Part shown: piece by piece, positions 34,923 to 44,721 of the stretch
How the letters are laid out: each line of letters starts with the position of its first letter
Numbering within the stretch: position 1 is the stretch's first letter
Assembly (NCBI RefSeq): GCF_012849055.1
Contig: NZ_CP051677.1
Location: forward strand, 186,001-250,000
DNA length: 64,000 nt
Direction of reading: 5' to 3'
Source: Spirosoma rhododendri
GTDB taxonomy: Bacteria > Bacteroidota > Bacteroidia > Cytophagales > Spirosomataceae
Position numbers and translations under genes: made by a program
The notes under the pieces: model-generated
What the model saw: only the letters and a program-made list of their open reading frames with translations
Database searches by the model: none
What the model was told of the DNA's origin: nothing

Positions 34923-37154
34923 ATGGTTCGCTTTATCAAGTCATCCTTCCTTCTCTTCCTGACGGTCGTGGGCCTGCTGGGTAGCCTGCTGTCCTGTTCG
35001 CAGTATAGCACGAAACCCGTCAGCAGAGGCTACCACAACCTCACGGCGCACTACAACGCCTATGTCATCGCCCGCGACGAAGTCGAACAGGCAGAGATGC
35101 AACTATTCAAAACCCGGCAGGAGAATTACGGTCAGGTATTGCCCATTCTGCTGCCGGTCGATTCCACCAAGAGTCAGGCGGTGAAGCAGCTGCTCGATGA
35201 CGCCATCAAAAAAGCGTCGCTGATTCCCGAACGGCATCAGAACAGCAAGTGGCTCGACAACGCGTACATTCTTATCGGTCGCGCCCGGCTGCTGAAGCAG
35301 GATCTGCCCAATGCCATCGAGGTGTTTAAATACGTCAATACGAAAGGAACGAGCGACGACGATAAACACATGGCGCTCGTCGGGCTAATGCGGGCTTACG
35401 TGGAAGCCAACGATTACGCCAACGCGCAGAATGTGGGCGAGTACCTCCGGGCGCAGCCGCTCAGCAAAACAAACACCCGCGACTATTATCTGGTAAATGC
35501 GTACCTGAACGAACGACAGGGGAAATACGCCGTCGCTGCCGCGATTCTGGAAGCGACGTTTCCGGTGTTGCCCAAAAGTGAAGCCACGGCCCGGCTGCAC
35601 CTGATTGCGGGGCAATTGTTCGATGTGTCGGGGCAGCCCGCCAAAGCCGTCGCGCAGTACAAACTGGTCGCGAAGAGCCGCCCCAGCTACGATCAGCTGT
35701 TTTACGCCAACCTGTACGCTATTCAGAGCAAAGGGTTATCGACCGATATTCGGGAAGCAGCTACCTCGGAACGGACGTTTGAAACAATGCTGGCCGACCG
35801 GAAAAACGCGGACTTGCGCGACAAGATTTACGCGACGATGGCCGTGCTGGAAGTGCGCAAAGGCAACATCGATAAAGGTATCGACTATTACCGCAAGGCG
35901 GTTCAGGCGTCGCCGTCGTCGGGTCAGGTACCGTACACCTATCAGGAAATCGGGCGACTGTTCGACCAGAAAAAAGGTGATTACGCGCAGGCCAAAGCGT
36001 ACTACGACAGTGCGTTGGCGCAGCTACCCCGTCAGTCGGCCGATTACGCGGCTTTGCTTACGCGCCGAAACACGCTCGACGAATTTGTCCAGTATAAAAA
36101 CACGATCTATACCGAAGACAGTCTGTTACGACTGGCCAAGCTTTCTCCTACCGAACTGAACAAGGTTATCGATGACGCCATAAAACGCCGGGAAGAGGCC
36201 GATAAAGCGCAGGTGGCGCTGGCGCAGCAGATAGCCGACCGGGTATCGGGTGGGGTCAACAACATACCCGGCGCTACCAATTCCGAACTCGCTCCGGATC
36301 AGCGCTGGGTGCTGTACAATCCGGTAGCACTGAGTCAGGGGCGGCAGGAATTTTCGACGCGCTGGGGCAACCGGCCACTCGAAGACGACTGGCGACGGAG
36401 TACCAAGCAGGCGTCCGAAGCGGTAGCTGGCGTAGGGAGTCCGTTGAACGGCCAGACATCGGCCAACAGTATCAACCCGAATGCACCGCTGACTCCGCAG
36501 GATGCCGTAAATGGTACGCCGGTGATCGGCGGTCCGGTATCCGCAAATCAGGCACAGCGCGACGTCATGCGCGCCCGGATTCCGTTTACCGCCGACGGAC
36601 AGCTTCAGGCAAATCAGCGCGTCGAGACGGCGTTGTATAAGCTGGGCAAACTATACAAGTTCCAGTTCAACCAGCCCGTCGATGCCATCAGCACGTTCGA
36701 GCAGTTACTTAACCGGTACCCCAGCACTATCCAGAAGCCCGAAGTGTATTACCTGCTATACCTGTCGAACGAGCAGTTGGGTAAGGCGTCGCCCTGGAAG
36801 GACCGCTTGCAGACCGAATTCCCGAACACGTCATACGCCCGGCTAACGGGAAAGACGGCCACGCAGAGCAGCGACAGTGAAGCGCAGGCTCTGGCTGTTT
36901 ACACGCAGATTTACGACCTTTACAAAGAAAATAACCTGACCGAAGCGCTGGCTCGTGCCGACAAAGCACTGGGCGATTACGCCGGTACGAAGATCAACGA
37001 CAAGCTGGCACTGCTGCGGGTACTGCTGGTTGGTAAGCTGCAAACGCCCGACGCCTACCGGCAGGCACTCAACGAATTTGTCCGCGATTTTCCGGCCAGT
37101 CCGCTGCTGTTCCGCGCCCGGGAGATGCTGGCAGCCGCGAGTCAGAAGAAATAA
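34923..37154 (+). CDS. porW: SprE/PorW-type T9SS lipoprotein with TPR repeats
   Basis: 743 residues. The lipobox LLGSLLSC places the lipidated Cys at residue 25. The following SRGYHNLTAHYNAYVIARDE block is characteristic of SprE/PorW, a type IX secretion and gliding motility protein. Several TPR-like repeats span 80-400 (NAIEVFKYVNTKG, GNIDKGIDYYRKAVQASP, GDYAQAKAYYDSALAQLP). A low-complexity Asn/Pro region at about 500-545 precedes a second TPR block near the C terminus. It supports secretion of T9SS cargo such as the protein at 58959. Divergent from the F0 operon; PBP1A follows 104 nt later. Confidence 0.88.
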   Translation: MVRFIKSSFLLFLTVVGLLGSLLSCSQYSTKPVSRGYHNLTAHYNAYVIARDEVEQAEMQLFKTRQENYGQVLPILLPVDSTKSQAVKQLLDDAIKKASLIPERHQNSKWLDNAYILIGRARLLKQDLPNAIEVFKYVNTKGTSDDDKHMALVGLMRAYVEANDYANAQNVGEYLRAQPLSKTNTRDYYLVNAYLNERQGKYAVAAAILEATFPVLPKSEATARLHLIAGQLFDVSGQPAKAVAQYKLVAKSRPSYDQLFYANLYAIQSKGLSTDIREAATSERTFETMLADRKNADLRDKIYATMAVLEVRKGNIDKGIDYYRKAVQASPSSGQVPYTYQEIGRLFDQKKGDYAQAKAYYDSALAQLPRQSADYAALLTRRNTLDEFVQYKNTIYTEDSLLRLAKLSPTELNKVIDDAIKRREEADKAQVALAQQIADRVSGGVNNIPGATNSELAPDQRWVLYNPVALSQGRQEFSTRWGNRPLEDDWRRSTKQASEAVAGVGSPLNGQTSANSINPNAPLTPQDAVNGTPVIGGPVSANQAQRDVMRARIPFTADGQLQANQRVETALYKLGKLYKFQFNQPVDAISTFEQLLNRYPSTIQKPEVYYLLYLSNEQLGKASPWKDRLQTEFPNTSYARLTGKTATQSSDSEAQALAVYTQIYDLYKENNLTEALARADKALGDYAGTKINDKLALLRVLLVGKLQTPDAYRQALNEFVRDFPASPLLFRAREMLAAASQKK

Positions 37155-37159
37155 ATTGC

Positions 37160-37204
37160 TGGTTTAAAGTTCAACGTTTAAGGTCTAAGGTTGCCTACTG
37201 GTAA
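37160..37204. repeat. Period-7 array after the porW stop
   Basis: Units TTTAAAG, TTCAACG, TTTAAGG and TCTAAGG lead to the palindromic tip TTGCCTACTGGTAA (37191-37204). The right arm is largely missing compared with other arrays. Confidence 0.7.
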
Positions 37205-37258
37205 ACCACCATAAACCGAAAACTGTATACCGAATACCCCAAACCATCTACCCATACG

Positions 37259-39607
37259 ATGTTTGATTTTGCACCCGGTCGGTACCGGAACCTGATTACG
37301 AAGCTATGGCAGTTTGCGCTGCTTGGTGTGGGGTTGCTGGTGCTGTATATTCTGGCCGTCAGCTTCAATTTTTTGTGGCTGTTCGGCGGTATGCCCAGTC
37401 TGAAAGCGCTTGAGAATCCGCAGAGCGAAGTTGCCTCGGAAGTATACACTGCCGATAATCAGCTGCTGGGTAAGTACTACACCGAAAACCGCACACCCAT
37501 CGAGATTACGCAGGTGTCGCCCAACGTCACGTCGGCCCTGCTGGCAACCGAAGATGCCCGCTTTGTGAAGCACTCCGGCATCGACCCACGCTCATTTTTC
37601 CGGGTTATCAAAGGACTGGCAACGGGCAATAGCAGTTCGGGGGGCGGTAGTACGCTGACGCAGCAGGTAGCCAAGAACCTGTTTGATACGCGGGGCGAAA
37701 AACTGCGCGGGGTTCTCGGTAACGTGCCCGTGCTGAAAACTGTCATTGAAAAGACGAAGGAGTGGATTCTGTCGGTGCGGCTGGAGCGCAACTACACCAA
37801 GCAGGAGATCATGATGATGTACCTGAACACGGTGTCGTTTGGCAACAACACCTACGGTATCAAGACGGCGGCCAAGACGTATTTCGACAAGGAACCGTGG
37901 AACCTGAACGTCGAGGAAGCGGCCCTGCTGGTCGGGATGCTGCAAAACCCGTCGCGCTACGATCCGCGTATTTTCGAAGACCGAGCTATTCAGCGCCGAA
38001 ACGTGGTATTGAGTCAGATGCAGCGGTACGGCTTTCTAACGCTCGATCAGGAAGCGCTGTACCAGAAGAAACCGCTCAAACTCGATTTCAGCGTCGAGAA
38101 TCAGAACACCGGTATGGCGGCTTATTTCCGCTCGGTCATTCGCGACGACATCAAGCGGTGGATCAACGAATACAACGAGGAGAACCCCGGTGCCGAACTC
38201 GACCTCTACACCAGTGGGCTGCGTATTTACACGACCATCGACTCGCGGATGCAGACCTACGCGGAGGAAGCGGTGATGACCAACATGCGCGATCAGCAGC
38301 GTAAGTTCTACGAGCACTGGCGCGGTCGGAACCCGTGGGTGGTAAAAAACCCAAAGACCAAGAAATATCAGGAAATACCCGGCTTCATCGAAGGAAAAGC
38401 AAAGTTGCTGACCCGGTACAAACAACTGAAAGCTGACCTGGACGACGATGAGAAGGCGGTCTGGGCTGAGATGCGTAAGCCGCATAAAATGAAGGTATTC
38501 GTCTACGGTGGTCGACGCAACGAGAAAGATACTACGATGAGCACCCTCGACTCACTGCGGTACTACAAACGGTTGCTCAACACCGGTTTTATGTCGATGG
38601 ACCCCGAAACGGGGCACGTAAAAGCATGGGTGGGTGGTATCAACTTCCGGCACATGAAGTTCGACCACGTCCGGCAAAGCCGCCGTCAGCCGGGGTCGAC
38701 GTTCAAGCCGTTTGTGTATCTGACCGCCATCGATCAGGGGTTTGTAACACCCTGTACGCACATCGTTGACCGCCCAACGACCTTCGCCCACGGTGAAGAT
38801 AACAACGGAGGCCCCGCCTGGACCCCGAAAAACTCGAATAACAAGTATAGCTACCGCGACCTGAGCCTGCGCGAAGCCCTGGGTCAGTCGGTCAACACAG
38901 TCAGTGCACAGCTTATCAAAAAAACACGCGCCGAAGCCGTTATCAAGTACGCGCATGACCTCGGTATTTCCAGCAAAAACCTGCCCGACAACCCTACGCT
39001 TTGCCTAGGTACAGGCGATGTTTCGGTCTACGACATGGTAGCTGCGTACTGTACCTTCGCCAATGGTGGGTTGCGTGTACGGCCCATGATTATCAGCCGA
39101 ATCACCGACAAGAATGGTAATGTGTTGAAAACCTTCACTGCCGACGCCAATCAGGTTATCAGTGCCAACCGGGCCTACGAGATGCTGCACCTGATGCAGG
39201 GTGCCGTTGAAACGGGTGGTACGGCCGCGCGGTTAGCGGGGCAGTACAAACTGATGGAAGGCGGCAATCAGATTGCGGCCAAAACCGGGACGACCTCTAA
39301 CTATTCCGACGCCTGGTTTATGGGCATGACGCAACGGCTGGTGTCGGGTACGTGGGTGGGTGGCGACGATCGTTCGATCCACTTCCGCACTATTGAGTTG
39401 GGGCAGGGCGGGCGACTGGCCATGCCGACCTGGGCGCTGTACATGCAGAAAGTTTACAAAGACCCGACCTTAACCCGCTACAAACCAGTACCGTTTCGGA
39501 AGCCCAACAATTTCCAGATCGACTGTGGCGGTTACCATATAGACTCGGCAAGCCGGTACATTCCACCCAAAGTGGTTGTCGAAGATGAAGAGGAAATTCT
39601 ACAGTAG
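37259..39607 (+). CDS. Class A penicillin-binding protein 1A
   Basis: 782 residues. An N-terminal membrane helix (LWQFALLGVGLLVLYILAV) precedes a GT51 glycosyltransferase domain with TEDARFVKHSGIDPRS and GGSTLTQQVAKNLF, and a transpeptidase domain with the catalytic Ser in SRRQPGSTFKPFVY, the SVNTVSAQL motif and KTGTTSNYSDAWFMG. It makes and cross-links peptidoglycan. The C terminus is acidic (VVVEDEEEILQ). 104 nt after porW, possibly cotranscribed. Confidence 0.96.
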   Translation: MFDFAPGRYRNLITKLWQFALLGVGLLVLYILAVSFNFLWLFGGMPSLKALENPQSEVASEVYTADNQLLGKYYTENRTPIEITQVSPNVTSALLATEDARFVKHSGIDPRSFFRVIKGLATGNSSSGGGSTLTQQVAKNLFDTRGEKLRGVLGNVPVLKTVIEKTKEWILSVRLERNYTKQEIMMMYLNTVSFGNNTYGIKTAAKTYFDKEPWNLNVEEAALLVGMLQNPSRYDPRIFEDRAIQRRNVVLSQMQRYGFLTLDQEALYQKKPLKLDFSVENQNTGMAAYFRSVIRDDIKRWINEYNEENPGAELDLYTSGLRIYTTIDSRMQTYAEEAVMTNMRDQQRKFYEHWRGRNPWVVKNPKTKKYQEIPGFIEGKAKLLTRYKQLKADLDDDEKAVWAEMRKPHKMKVFVYGGRRNEKDTTMSTLDSLRYYKRLLNTGFMSMDPETGHVKAWVGGINFRHMKFDHVRQSRRQPGSTFKPFVYLTAIDQGFVTPCTHIVDRPTTFAHGEDNNGGPAWTPKNSNNKYSYRDLSLREALGQSVNTVSAQLIKKTRAEAVIKYAHDLGISSKNLPDNPTLCLGTGDVSVYDMVAAYCTFANGGLRVRPMIISRITDKNGNVLKTFTADANQVISANRAYEMLHLMQGAVETGGTAARLAGQYKLMEGGNQIAAKTGTTSNYSDAWFMGMTQRLVSGTWVGGDDRSIHFRTIELGQGGRLAMPTWALYMQKVYKDPTLTRYKPVPFRKPNNFQIDCGGYHIDSASRYIPPKVVVEDEEEILQ

Positions 39608-39697
39608 CCGGAATCAGTCCGCTAAGTCTGTAGATATACTAAGTAACAGGATACTGACTATCAGTTACTTAACTTCATATTTCTTTTATATGACGAG

Positions 39698-39730
39698 TTG
39701 TGAATAAATCGGAGGGCAACTGTACTTTTG
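39698..39730 (+). promoter_or_regulatory. Promoter of the glycerate kinase gene
   Basis: TTG at 39698-39700 and a perfect TACTTTTG -7 box at 39723-39730, spacer 22 nt. The start codon at 39754 follows 23 nt later. Confidence 0.6.
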
Positions 39731-39753
39731 TCCCCCTATCCACCACTCACTAT

Positions 39754-40872
39754 ATGCGAATAATACTGGCTCCTGATAAATTTCGGGGATCATTGTCGGC
39801 CCGAAAAGCAGCCAGAGCGATGGCCGAAGGCGTACGGCTTGCCTTGCCCGATGCCGAACTGATTCGACTCCCACTCGCCGACGGTGGCGAGGGAACCGCC
39901 TGCGTGCTGACCCGCGCAACGGGCGGCAGTTGGCATGCCGTTGACGTGCAGGATCCACTGGGACGCACCATCGAAGCGGGCTTTGGGCTGGCCGGTGATG
40001 GCAAGACGGCCTTCATCGACATGGCAAGTGCCTCGGGGCTGATTCTACTGGCACCCGACGAACGAAACCCACTCAACACAAGCACCTACGGTACCGGACA
40101 GCTCATCAGCCGGGCTATGGAAACCGGGGTCAAACACATTGTACTGGGCATTGGCGGCAGTGCCACCACCGACGCAGGCGTTGGCATGGCGGCTGCGCTG
40201 GGCTGGCAACTGCTCGATGAATATGATGCCGAATTGCCGCCCGTCGGTGGAAGTCTGAACCGGCTGGCCCGGCTTGTTCCCCCTACCAACTCACCGGTCG
40301 ACGATGTCTGGTTTTCGGTTGCCTGCGACGTACTGAATCCGTTGTACGGTCCGGAAGGAGCCGCTTACGTGTATGGCCCGCAGAAAGGGGCTACGCCAGC
40401 GCAGGTTGAGCAGCTGGACGCCGGACTACAGCAGTTCGCGCAGGTGATTCGTGAGCAGTTTGGGTACGAGCTGGGCAACGTACCCGGTGCCGGAGCAGCC
40501 GGAGGGCTGGGGGCTGGCTGCCTGTTTTTTCTGCAAGCCGGTTTGCGCCCCGGCAGTGAGCTGGTACTCGATACGATCGGGTTCGATCAGCACCTGATCG
40601 GCACCGACCTGATTCTGACCGGTGAGGGAAAACTCGACAGTCAGACGGCGCAGGGTAAACTACTCCATGGCCTGACGAGCCGGGCGGGCGATGTGCCGGT
40701 TGTGGCGATATGCGGCTCGGTCGATCTGTCGCCGGAGGCTATCGACGACCTTGGTTTGCGGGCCGCCTTTTCCATTCAGACTCAGCCGCAGTCTATCGAT
40801 GTAGCGCTGCAAACTGCCTACGACGACCTGCGCACGGCAACCTTTAACGTCTGCCGGTTGTTTTCTAAGTAG
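39754..40872 (+). CDS. Glycerate kinase (GlxK family)
   Basis: 372 residues from ATG 39754. Phosphorylates glycerate, usually to 2-phosphoglycerate in this family. Signatures: MRIILAPDKFRGSLSARKAA, RLPLADGGEGT, IVLGIGGSATTDAGVGMAAA, VPGAGAAGGLGAGCLFF and LTGEGKLDSQTAQGK. An in-frame codon 18 positions upstream overlaps the promoter and is rejected. uvrC follows 63 nt later. Confidence 0.95.
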   Translation: MRIILAPDKFRGSLSARKAARAMAEGVRLALPDAELIRLPLADGGEGTACVLTRATGGSWHAVDVQDPLGRTIEAGFGLAGDGKTAFIDMASASGLILLAPDERNPLNTSTYGTGQLISRAMETGVKHIVLGIGGSATTDAGVGMAAALGWQLLDEYDAELPPVGGSLNRLARLVPPTNSPVDDVWFSVACDVLNPLYGPEGAAYVYGPQKGATPAQVEQLDAGLQQFAQVIREQFGYELGNVPGAGAAGGLGAGCLFFLQAGLRPGSELVLDTIGFDQHLIGTDLILTGEGKLDSQTAQGKLLHGLTSRAGDVPVVAICGSVDLSPEAIDDLGLRAAFSIQTQPQSIDVALQTAYDDLRTATFNVCRLFSK

Positions 40873-40935
40873 CTATTTCCCGCTGCGGGTAATGGCTAGT
40901 TATGACACCAACCTACGCTTCTGGCTCACGTTGCC

Positions 40936-42747
40936 ATGCCCGAATTCGACTACAAGAAAGAACTAACAAAAGTCCCGCACGAACCGGGGGTTTACCGCTA
41001 TTTCGACGCGACAGGCGAGGTTATCTACGTCGGGAAAGCCAAGGACCTGAAAAACCGGGTCAGCAGCTATTTCACCAACTCCAAGCAGCACGACCGCAAA
41101 ACGCTGCGGCTGGTCAGCCAGATTCGGAAGCTCGAATTCACCATCGTGCACACGGAATTCGACGCCCTGCTGCTCGAAAACCAGCTCATCAAACGCTACC
41201 AGCCGAAATTCAATATTCTGCTGCGCGACGACAAAACCTACCCCTTCGTCTGCGTCACCGACGAACCGTTTCCGCGCGTCATCACGACCCGGCGCATCGA
41301 CCGCAAGCAGGGCACGTTCTACGGCCCGTTTGCTAATCTGAAGCCGATGTACACGGTGCTGGATATGTTCAGCCAGCTATTTACGATTCGTACCTGCAAC
41401 TACAACCTGACGCCCGAAAACATCGAAGCGGGCAAGTTTAAAGTTTGTCTGGAATACCACATCGGCAACTGCAAGGGGCCCTGTGAAGGAAAGCAGTCGG
41501 AGAGCGATTATGACAGCGACATCGAGCAGGTGCACCATATTCTGAAGGGTAATCTGAAACCGGCGCAGGAGTATTTTAAGAGCCGGATGCTGGAAGCAGC
41601 CAATGGCCTGGCCTTTGAACAGGCACAGAAGCAAAAGGAAAAGATGGACGTGCTGCAACGCTTCCAGAGCAAGTCGACGGTCGTAAACCCGAAAATCGCC
41701 GACGCCGACGTGTTTTCGATTGCCTCCGATGAGACAGCGGCTTACGTCAACTTTATGAAAGTCGTCAACGGTACCATCGTGCAGGCCCATACCGTTGAGA
41801 TCAAGAAAAAACTGGAAGAGACCGACGCTGATCTGCTCGCAATGCTGATCGTCGAGTTTCGCGGACAGTACGGCAGTCAGGCGAAGGAAATCATCACCAA
41901 CATCCAGCCCGACGTCGATTTGCAGCTGGAAGTAACGATTCCGCAGATCGGCGACAAGAAGAAACTGCTGGATATGTCGCTTAAGAACGTGCTGTATTTC
42001 CGGCGCGAACGGCAGGAGCGTGCTGCCGCCGAAGCCACCGCCAACGCCAGCAAGAAAGATCGCGTACTGATCCGGCTCAAGCAGGACTTGCAGCTCAAGA
42101 CCATTCCCAACCGCATCGAGTGTTTCGATAACTCTAACATTCAGGGCACCAACCCCGTCTCGGCGATGGTTTGTTTCCTCGGCGGCAAACCAGCCAACAA
42201 GGAGTACCGCCACTTTTCGATCAAAACGGTCGTTGGCCCCAACGACTTCGCCAGTATGTACGAGGTCGTGACCCGGCGGTATACCCGTGTGCTCGAAGAG
42301 CAGACCGACATGCCCGATCTGATCGTGATCGACGGCGGCAAAGGCCAGCTTAGTGCCGCCTGTGACGCACTCAAGGCGATGAACCTGTACGGAAAGGTGC
42401 CAATCATCGGTATTGCCAAACGGCTGGAAGAAATTTATTTCCCCGAAGACAACCTCCCGTTATACATCGATAAAAAGTCGGAATCGCTCAAACTCATCCA
42501 GCGCATCCGCGACGAAGCCCACCGATTCGCCATCACCTACCACCGCGACAAGCGCAGCCGCAATAGCCTTATCAGCGAACTGGAAAACGTGGAAGGTATC
42601 GGCAAGAAAACGGCGGCCAAACTGCTGAAGCATTTCAAAGGCGTCAGCAAAATCCGCGAAGCGTCGCTCGATGAAGTAATTGAGGTTGTCGGAAAAGACC
42701 GCGCCAACAAGCTGAAGGTGTATTTCGATACGATTGAGAGCAAGTAG
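40936..42747 (+). CDS. uvrC: UvrABC excinuclease subunit C
   Basis: 603 residues. The GIY-YIG nuclease domain is at 10-90 (EPGVYRYFDATGEVIYVGKA). A CLEYHIGNCKGPCEG Cys segment, a UVR-like motif (FEQAQKQKEKMDVLQ), the RNase H-like C-nuclease domain (IECFDNSNIQGTNPVSAMV, IVIDGGKGQLSAA) and a C-terminal helix-hairpin-helix (LENVEGIGKKTAAKLLKHF) complete the full-length protein. It makes the dual incisions of nucleotide excision repair. Confidence 0.98.
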   Translation: MPEFDYKKELTKVPHEPGVYRYFDATGEVIYVGKAKDLKNRVSSYFTNSKQHDRKTLRLVSQIRKLEFTIVHTEFDALLLENQLIKRYQPKFNILLRDDKTYPFVCVTDEPFPRVITTRRIDRKQGTFYGPFANLKPMYTVLDMFSQLFTIRTCNYNLTPENIEAGKFKVCLEYHIGNCKGPCEGKQSESDYDSDIEQVHHILKGNLKPAQEYFKSRMLEAANGLAFEQAQKQKEKMDVLQRFQSKSTVVNPKIADADVFSIASDETAAYVNFMKVVNGTIVQAHTVEIKKKLEETDADLLAMLIVEFRGQYGSQAKEIITNIQPDVDLQLEVTIPQIGDKKKLLDMSLKNVLYFRRERQERAAAEATANASKKDRVLIRLKQDLQLKTIPNRIECFDNSNIQGTNPVSAMVCFLGGKPANKEYRHFSIKTVVGPNDFASMYEVVTRRYTRVLEEQTDMPDLIVIDGGKGQLSAACDALKAMNLYGKVPIIGIAKRLEEIYFPEDNLPLYIDKKSESLKLIQRIRDEAHRFAITYHRDKRSRNSLISELENVEGIGKKTAAKLLKHFKGVSKIREASLDEVIEVVGKDRANKLKVYFDTIESK

Positions 42748-42780
42748 GGGTTACTGTATTCTGGGCCTCCTGGTCCGGGA

Positions 42781-42800
42781 TACACCGGTGGGCCGGTGTA
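42781..42800 (+). terminator. Weak hairpin after uvrC
   Basis: TACACCGG and CCGGTGTA pair around TGGG, 34 nt past the uvrC stop. No U-tract. Confidence 0.35.
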
Positions 42801-42861
42801 GGTTACATATTCGCAGGCTACGCATTCAAGTCGTATTTTGCGGGCGAATACCTCCCGAATA

Positions 42862-44712
42862 ATGAAAACTCTTTTTTCTCTAACCCTGCTCAGTCTGAGT
42901 ATTACTCCGATGGTGCAGGCCCAAACCGGTAGTGCGGCCGAGCCGGTGCGCTATGTCGGTGGCGTTACGGTTGATCCGACAATGCACGAAGGGCGTCTCC
43001 GCTACGCTATCGGCGTCGAAAACCGGCAGACAATGCGTGCCAACCGCACGCACCCCGAACAGGCCGATGGCTATGGCTGGACGTATAACCACGCGTCGAA
43101 CCTGGGATACTGGAACGGCCGGTTTTATCAGCAGTACCTGAGCAACCCCGCCGACGAACACGTGGCACCGGGGCAAACCCTACTCGTAACCTCAACGGAT
43201 GGCCGCACCTGGGACAAACCGCAGGTAGTTTTCCCGCCCTACAAAGCCCCCGAGGGCGTCATGATTCCGGAAGGCTACCACGGCTACATGATGCATCAGC
43301 GCATGGGCTTTTACACCGCTCCCGACGGCCGCCTTTTGACCGTAGCCTTTTATGGGCATACCGATGACCCATTCGGGAAAGGCGGCATCGGCCGCGTGGT
43401 GCGGGAGATTCACAAAGACGGCACGTTTGGCCCGATCTATTTCATCCGATACAGCAGCTACAACAACTGGAACGAGACTAACACCAGCTATCCATTCTAC
43501 AAAAAATCGCCCGACGCCGGGTTCGTTAACGCCTGCGATGCGCTCTTGGCCGACAAGCTGATGACGTTTCAGTGGTGGGATGAGGACAACGGCAAAGACG
43601 GATTCTACGGCGACAACAAAGCAGGGCAGGCACTCTCCTACTACCATCGCAAAGACGGGCAGGTTGTAGCGCTCTGGAAAAAGTCGCTGACGGGACTATC
43701 GGCCGACGGGGGCACCACCTTTTCCGCACCCGTCAAAGTGCCTACCCTGCTCATGTCGGGCGGCAAGGTGTGGGGGCAGCGCACCGACGACGGCCGTTAC
43801 GCCATCTCGTACAACCCCATCGAAACGACGCAGTACCGCTACCCACTCGCTATCATTTCGGGCGACGACGGCATCGTGTTCGATAACCTGTTGCTTGTCA
43901 GTGGCGAAGTTCCGCCCCGACGATTTACGGGCCGCTGGAAAGATTTTGGCCCCTGCTACATGCGCGGTATTGAGGAAGGAAACGGCAATCCGCCCGGCTC
44001 GGATATGTGGATGACGTACAGCGTCAATAAGGAAGACATCTGGGTTTCCCGTATTCCAACCCCCATCCGTTACGCCGTGACCGGCCCCGTCGCCGAAACG
44101 TTTGATAAGCTGGCACCGGGGGGTACGGTTACCGACTGGAATATCTACGCACCAAAGTGGGCACCGGTTACACTGGTGCAGACGCCCGGCGCGTCGGGCC
44201 TGTGCCTGGAACTGCGCGACACCGACCCCTACGACTACGCCCGTGCGATTCGGGTGTTCAAAGAAAGCCGTACGGCTACCATACAGTTGCGCCTGTACGC
44301 CGACCCTAAAAATACCGGTGACCTCGACATCGACCTGACGGATCGCTACGGCAATCGGCCTGTCCGGCTTCGGTATACCGCCAAAAATCAATTGGTAGCC
44401 GTAGATGGCGGCACAGAAAAAGTCGTTCAGTCGATGCAACCGGGCCAGTGGTACACGCTGCAACTCACGGTCAGTGCGTCGGCGATGGGAAATTACAGCC
44501 TGCGCGTCAACGACAAACCCGTACTGACCAACGCCCGCCTGGCCGAAGCGGTTGAATCGGTTGAACGGCTGTCGCTACGTACCGGGCCGTACCGGAATCT
44601 GCCCAACCGACAGACCCAGAACGAAACCAACGATCCGCCCCTGCCCGGCTGCGACGAACAGACAACACCCACCCTTTTCTACATCGACGACGTCCGGCTT
44701 TCCGGTAAATAA
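42862..44712 (+). CDS. Secreted sialidase-like beta-propeller protein, probably carbohydrate-active
   Basis: 616 residues from ATG 42862. The signal peptide ends MVQAQ. A propeller-like domain (20-420) carries NHASNLGYWNGRFYQQYLS, TSTDGRTWDKPQVVF (BNR/Asp-box-like) and TGLSADGGTTFSAPV. A C-terminal beta-sandwich (430-616) resembles a carbohydrate-binding or LamG-like domain. The N-terminal blocks recall GH145-type propellers, but this is only a suggestion. It lies 9 nt upstream of a GH92 mannosidase gene, so the pair likely acts on one glycan. Confidence 0.75.
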   Translation: MKTLFSLTLLSLSITPMVQAQTGSAAEPVRYVGGVTVDPTMHEGRLRYAIGVENRQTMRANRTHPEQADGYGWTYNHASNLGYWNGRFYQQYLSNPADEHVAPGQTLLVTSTDGRTWDKPQVVFPPYKAPEGVMIPEGYHGYMMHQRMGFYTAPDGRLLTVAFYGHTDDPFGKGGIGRVVREIHKDGTFGPIYFIRYSSYNNWNETNTSYPFYKKSPDAGFVNACDALLADKLMTFQWWDEDNGKDGFYGDNKAGQALSYYHRKDGQVVALWKKSLTGLSADGGTTFSAPVKVPTLLMSGGKVWGQRTDDGRYAISYNPIETTQYRYPLAIISGDDGIVFDNLLLVSGEVPPRRFTGRWKDFGPCYMRGIEEGNGNPPGSDMWMTYSVNKEDIWVSRIPTPIRYAVTGPVAETFDKLAPGGTVTDWNIYAPKWAPVTLVQTPGASGLCLELRDTDPYDYARAIRVFKESRTATIQLRLYADPKNTGDLDIDLTDRYGNRPVRLRYTAKNQLVAVDGGTEKVVQSMQPGQWYTLQLTVSASAMGNYSLRVNDKPVLTNARLAEAVESVERLSLRTGPYRNLPNRQTQNETNDPPLPGCDEQTTPTLFYIDDVRLSGK

Positions 44713-44721
44713 CCCATATTC

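Noticed and set aside
38036..38485. 149-codon minus-strand frame
   Set aside because: It is antisense to the clearly identified PBP1A gene.
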